Assembly: GCA_937973965.1 (NCBI GenBank)
Contig: CALJJQ010000035.1
Coordinates: 1-38,607 of the forward strand
Origin: an uncultured Calothrix sp.
GTDB taxonomy: Bacteria; Cyanobacteriota; Cyanobacteriia; Cyanobacteriales; Nostocaceae
DNA length: 38,607 bases
Direction of reading: 5' to 3'
Shown here: one piece after another, positions 37,515 through 38,607 of the stretch
Layout of the letters: each line of letters opens with the position of its first letter
How positions within the stretch are numbered: position 1 is the first letter of the stretch
The notes under the pieces: generated by a model
What the model saw: the letters and a program-made list of their open reading frames with translations, nothing else
Told to the model about the DNA's origin: nothing
The model's database searches: none
Program-made: the position numbers and the translations under genes

Positions 37515-38333
37515 ATGAACATCAAAAGACGTTATTTGCTTTTATCCGGGGTCGTAGCAGTTCTCGTCGCATTTTCTGGATTACTGCTGAATCAAGAGAT
37601 ATTTTTAGCTCAAAGCCTATTTGCCCAAAGACCAGTTACCCTCACTGTGTCAGCAGCATCTGATTTGAATTACGTATTTAAAGACATCGGTGCTTTATGG
37701 GAGAAGGAAACAGGAAACAAAGTCACCTTTAACTTTGGTTCTACGGGACAACTCGCACAACAGATAGAAAGAGGTGCACCTGTAGATTTGTTTGCCGCAG
37801 CAAATAGATCTTTTATCATCGAAGACCTTGACAAAAAAGGATTAATAGTATCCAATACAAAAGCTTTGTATGGACGGGGGAGAATTACCCTGTGGACAAG
37901 GGAAGATAGTAAGCTAAATCCCAAGAACATTAGAGATTTGACTAGACCAGAATATAAAAGAATTGCGATCGCCAATCCCGATCATGCACCTTACGGGATA
38001 GCTGCGAGGGAAGCGTTGCAGTCGGTGAGTATGTGGGATACCATCAAACCGAAATTGGTTATGGGTGAGAATATTAGCCAAACAAAACAATATGCGGAAA
38101 CAGGTAACGTTGATGTGGGAATTGTGGCTTTATCTTTGAGCGTTAACAGACCAGGAAAATGGGAGTTAATACCCGATAATTTACACAAACCGATTGATCA
38201 AATGTTGGCAGTGGTAAAAAGGAGTAAACATCAGCGACAAGCTCAGAACTTTGCTCGGTTTATTAATGGTTCAAAAGGTAGACCATTGATGAAAAAATAC
38301 GGTTTTGTCTTACCTGGGGAGACAGTAAATTAA
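37515..38333 (+). CDS. modA: ModA, molybdate ABC transporter substrate-binding protein
   Basis: The 272-residue periplasmic binding protein delivers molybdate (or tungstate) to the ModBC transporter. A basic N-terminus and hydrophobic stretch (MNIKRRYLLLSGVVAVLVAF) form the signal peptide, with probable cleavage near LFAQ at 38. The mature start VTLTVSAASDLNYVF is typical of ModA. Oxyanion-site regions are recognisable: the first SAASDL, then FGSTGQLAQQI, the APVDLFAAAN-like stretch, DHAPYGIAAREAL and GNVDVGIVAL. I chose ATG 37515 over an in-frame GTG at 37497 because the signal peptide then starts normally; the GTG cannot be excluded. The stop overlaps the modB start by one base (TAATG), so the two are translationally coupled. 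Confidence 0.9.
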   Translation: MNIKRRYLLLSGVVAVLVAFSGLLLNQEIFLAQSLFAQRPVTLTVSAASDLNYVFKDIGALWEKETGNKVTFNFGSTGQLAQQIERGAPVDLFAAANRSFIIEDLDKKGLIVSNTKALYGRGRITLWTREDSKLNPKNIRDLTRPEYKRIAIANPDHAPYGIAAREALQSVSMWDTIKPKLVMGENISQTKQYAETGNVDVGIVALSLSVNRPGKWELIPDNLHKPIDQMLAVVKRSKHQRQAQNFARFINGSKGRPLMKKYGFVLPGETVN

Positions 38334-38607
38334 TGGATTGGTTTCCCTATCTTTTATCGTTGCAAGTAACAGTAATGGCAACGGTGTTGCTGGTAATTTT
38401 GGGATTGGGACTGGCAATTTTTTTAGCTCGTGTCCGCTTTCCCGGAGAAATAATCATATCCACAATCCTCAACTTACCCCTAGTATTACCTCCCAGTGTT
38501 GTCGGTTTTTACCTGTTACTGGGTTTAGGTAGGGGAAGTCCTTTGCTGGAATGGTTTGGCATAGATATATTATTTACATGGCAAGCAGCCGCGATCGCAT
38601 CTACAGT
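38333..38607 (+). CDS. modB: ModB, molybdate ABC transporter permease (N-terminal part)
   Basis: The window ends inside this gene after 91 codons. The protein begins MDWFPYLLSLQVTVMATVLL and shows two membrane segments (about 7-31 and 44-63). The LARVRFPGE and LPLVLPPSVVGFYLLLGLG stretches are characteristic of ModB permeases. It starts within the modA stop codon. In some heterocystous cyanobacteria modB and modC are one fused gene; the truncation prevents checking that here. Confidence 0.9.
   Translation, partial: MDWFPYLLSLQVTVMATVLLVILGLGLAIFLARVRFPGEIIISTILNLPLVLPPSVVGFYLLLGLGRGSPLLEWFGIDILFTWQAAAIAST

Overview
The window comes from a cyanobacterial chromosome, most likely a filamentous, heterocystous-type species. 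The RNA polymerase beta' subunit is split into rpoC1 and rpoC2, and rpsT-tatD-rpoB-rpoC1-rpoC2 is the gene order known from cyanobacteria. HIP1 octamers (GCGATCGC) are frequent, short AATCCAAAATC-type repeats like the STRRs of Nostocales occur between genes, and three acyl-lipid desaturase genes are present. No tRNA, rRNA or CRISPR array was found. All calls rest on reading motifs by eye; no database search was run.

Layout. 1-62: start of an unidentified leftward gene. 762-7233: the accessory block of most interest. It holds a small sigma-70-like regulator, a DUF1822 protein, a 1250-residue CHAT (caspase-like) protease joined through one membrane helix to two TPR plus type I periplasmic-binding modules, and, 5 bases later, an orphan OpuCB/ProW-type ABC permease. 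Two copies of a short inverted-repeat element (260-377, 2662-2791) bracket the first two genes. 7827-8451: a single-domain response regulator and a small conserved protein, convergent. 9146-11035: uvrC. 11221-12063: a dead transposase gene.

12285-16156: a leftward cluster desA (delta-12), desD (delta-6), desB (omega-3). With a delta-9 enzyme encoded elsewhere, this set predicts stearidonic acid (18:4) in membrane lipids. 16790-19803: an oligopeptide-type binding lipoprotein and a DppB-type permease without ATPase or second permease. 19861-23092: a NACHT NTPase and a coiled-coil membrane protein, both leftward, separated by a good terminator.

23812-35870: rpsT, tatD, a 1.08-kb non-coding leader holding a possible gene remnant, then rpoB, rpoC1 and rpoC2, closed by a textbook terminator at 35894-35925. 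36202-36999: a secreted protein made of two related repeats. 37509-38607: modA and the start of modB for molybdate uptake, preceded by an isolated terminator.

The most promising candidate for an undescribed system is 762-7233. A predicted cytoplasmic caspase-like protease is physically linked to two predicted external ligand-binding domains and is encoded next to a sigma-like factor, a cyanobacterial protein of unknown function and a lone permease. A ligand-gated surface protease pathway is an inference from domain order and gene order only.
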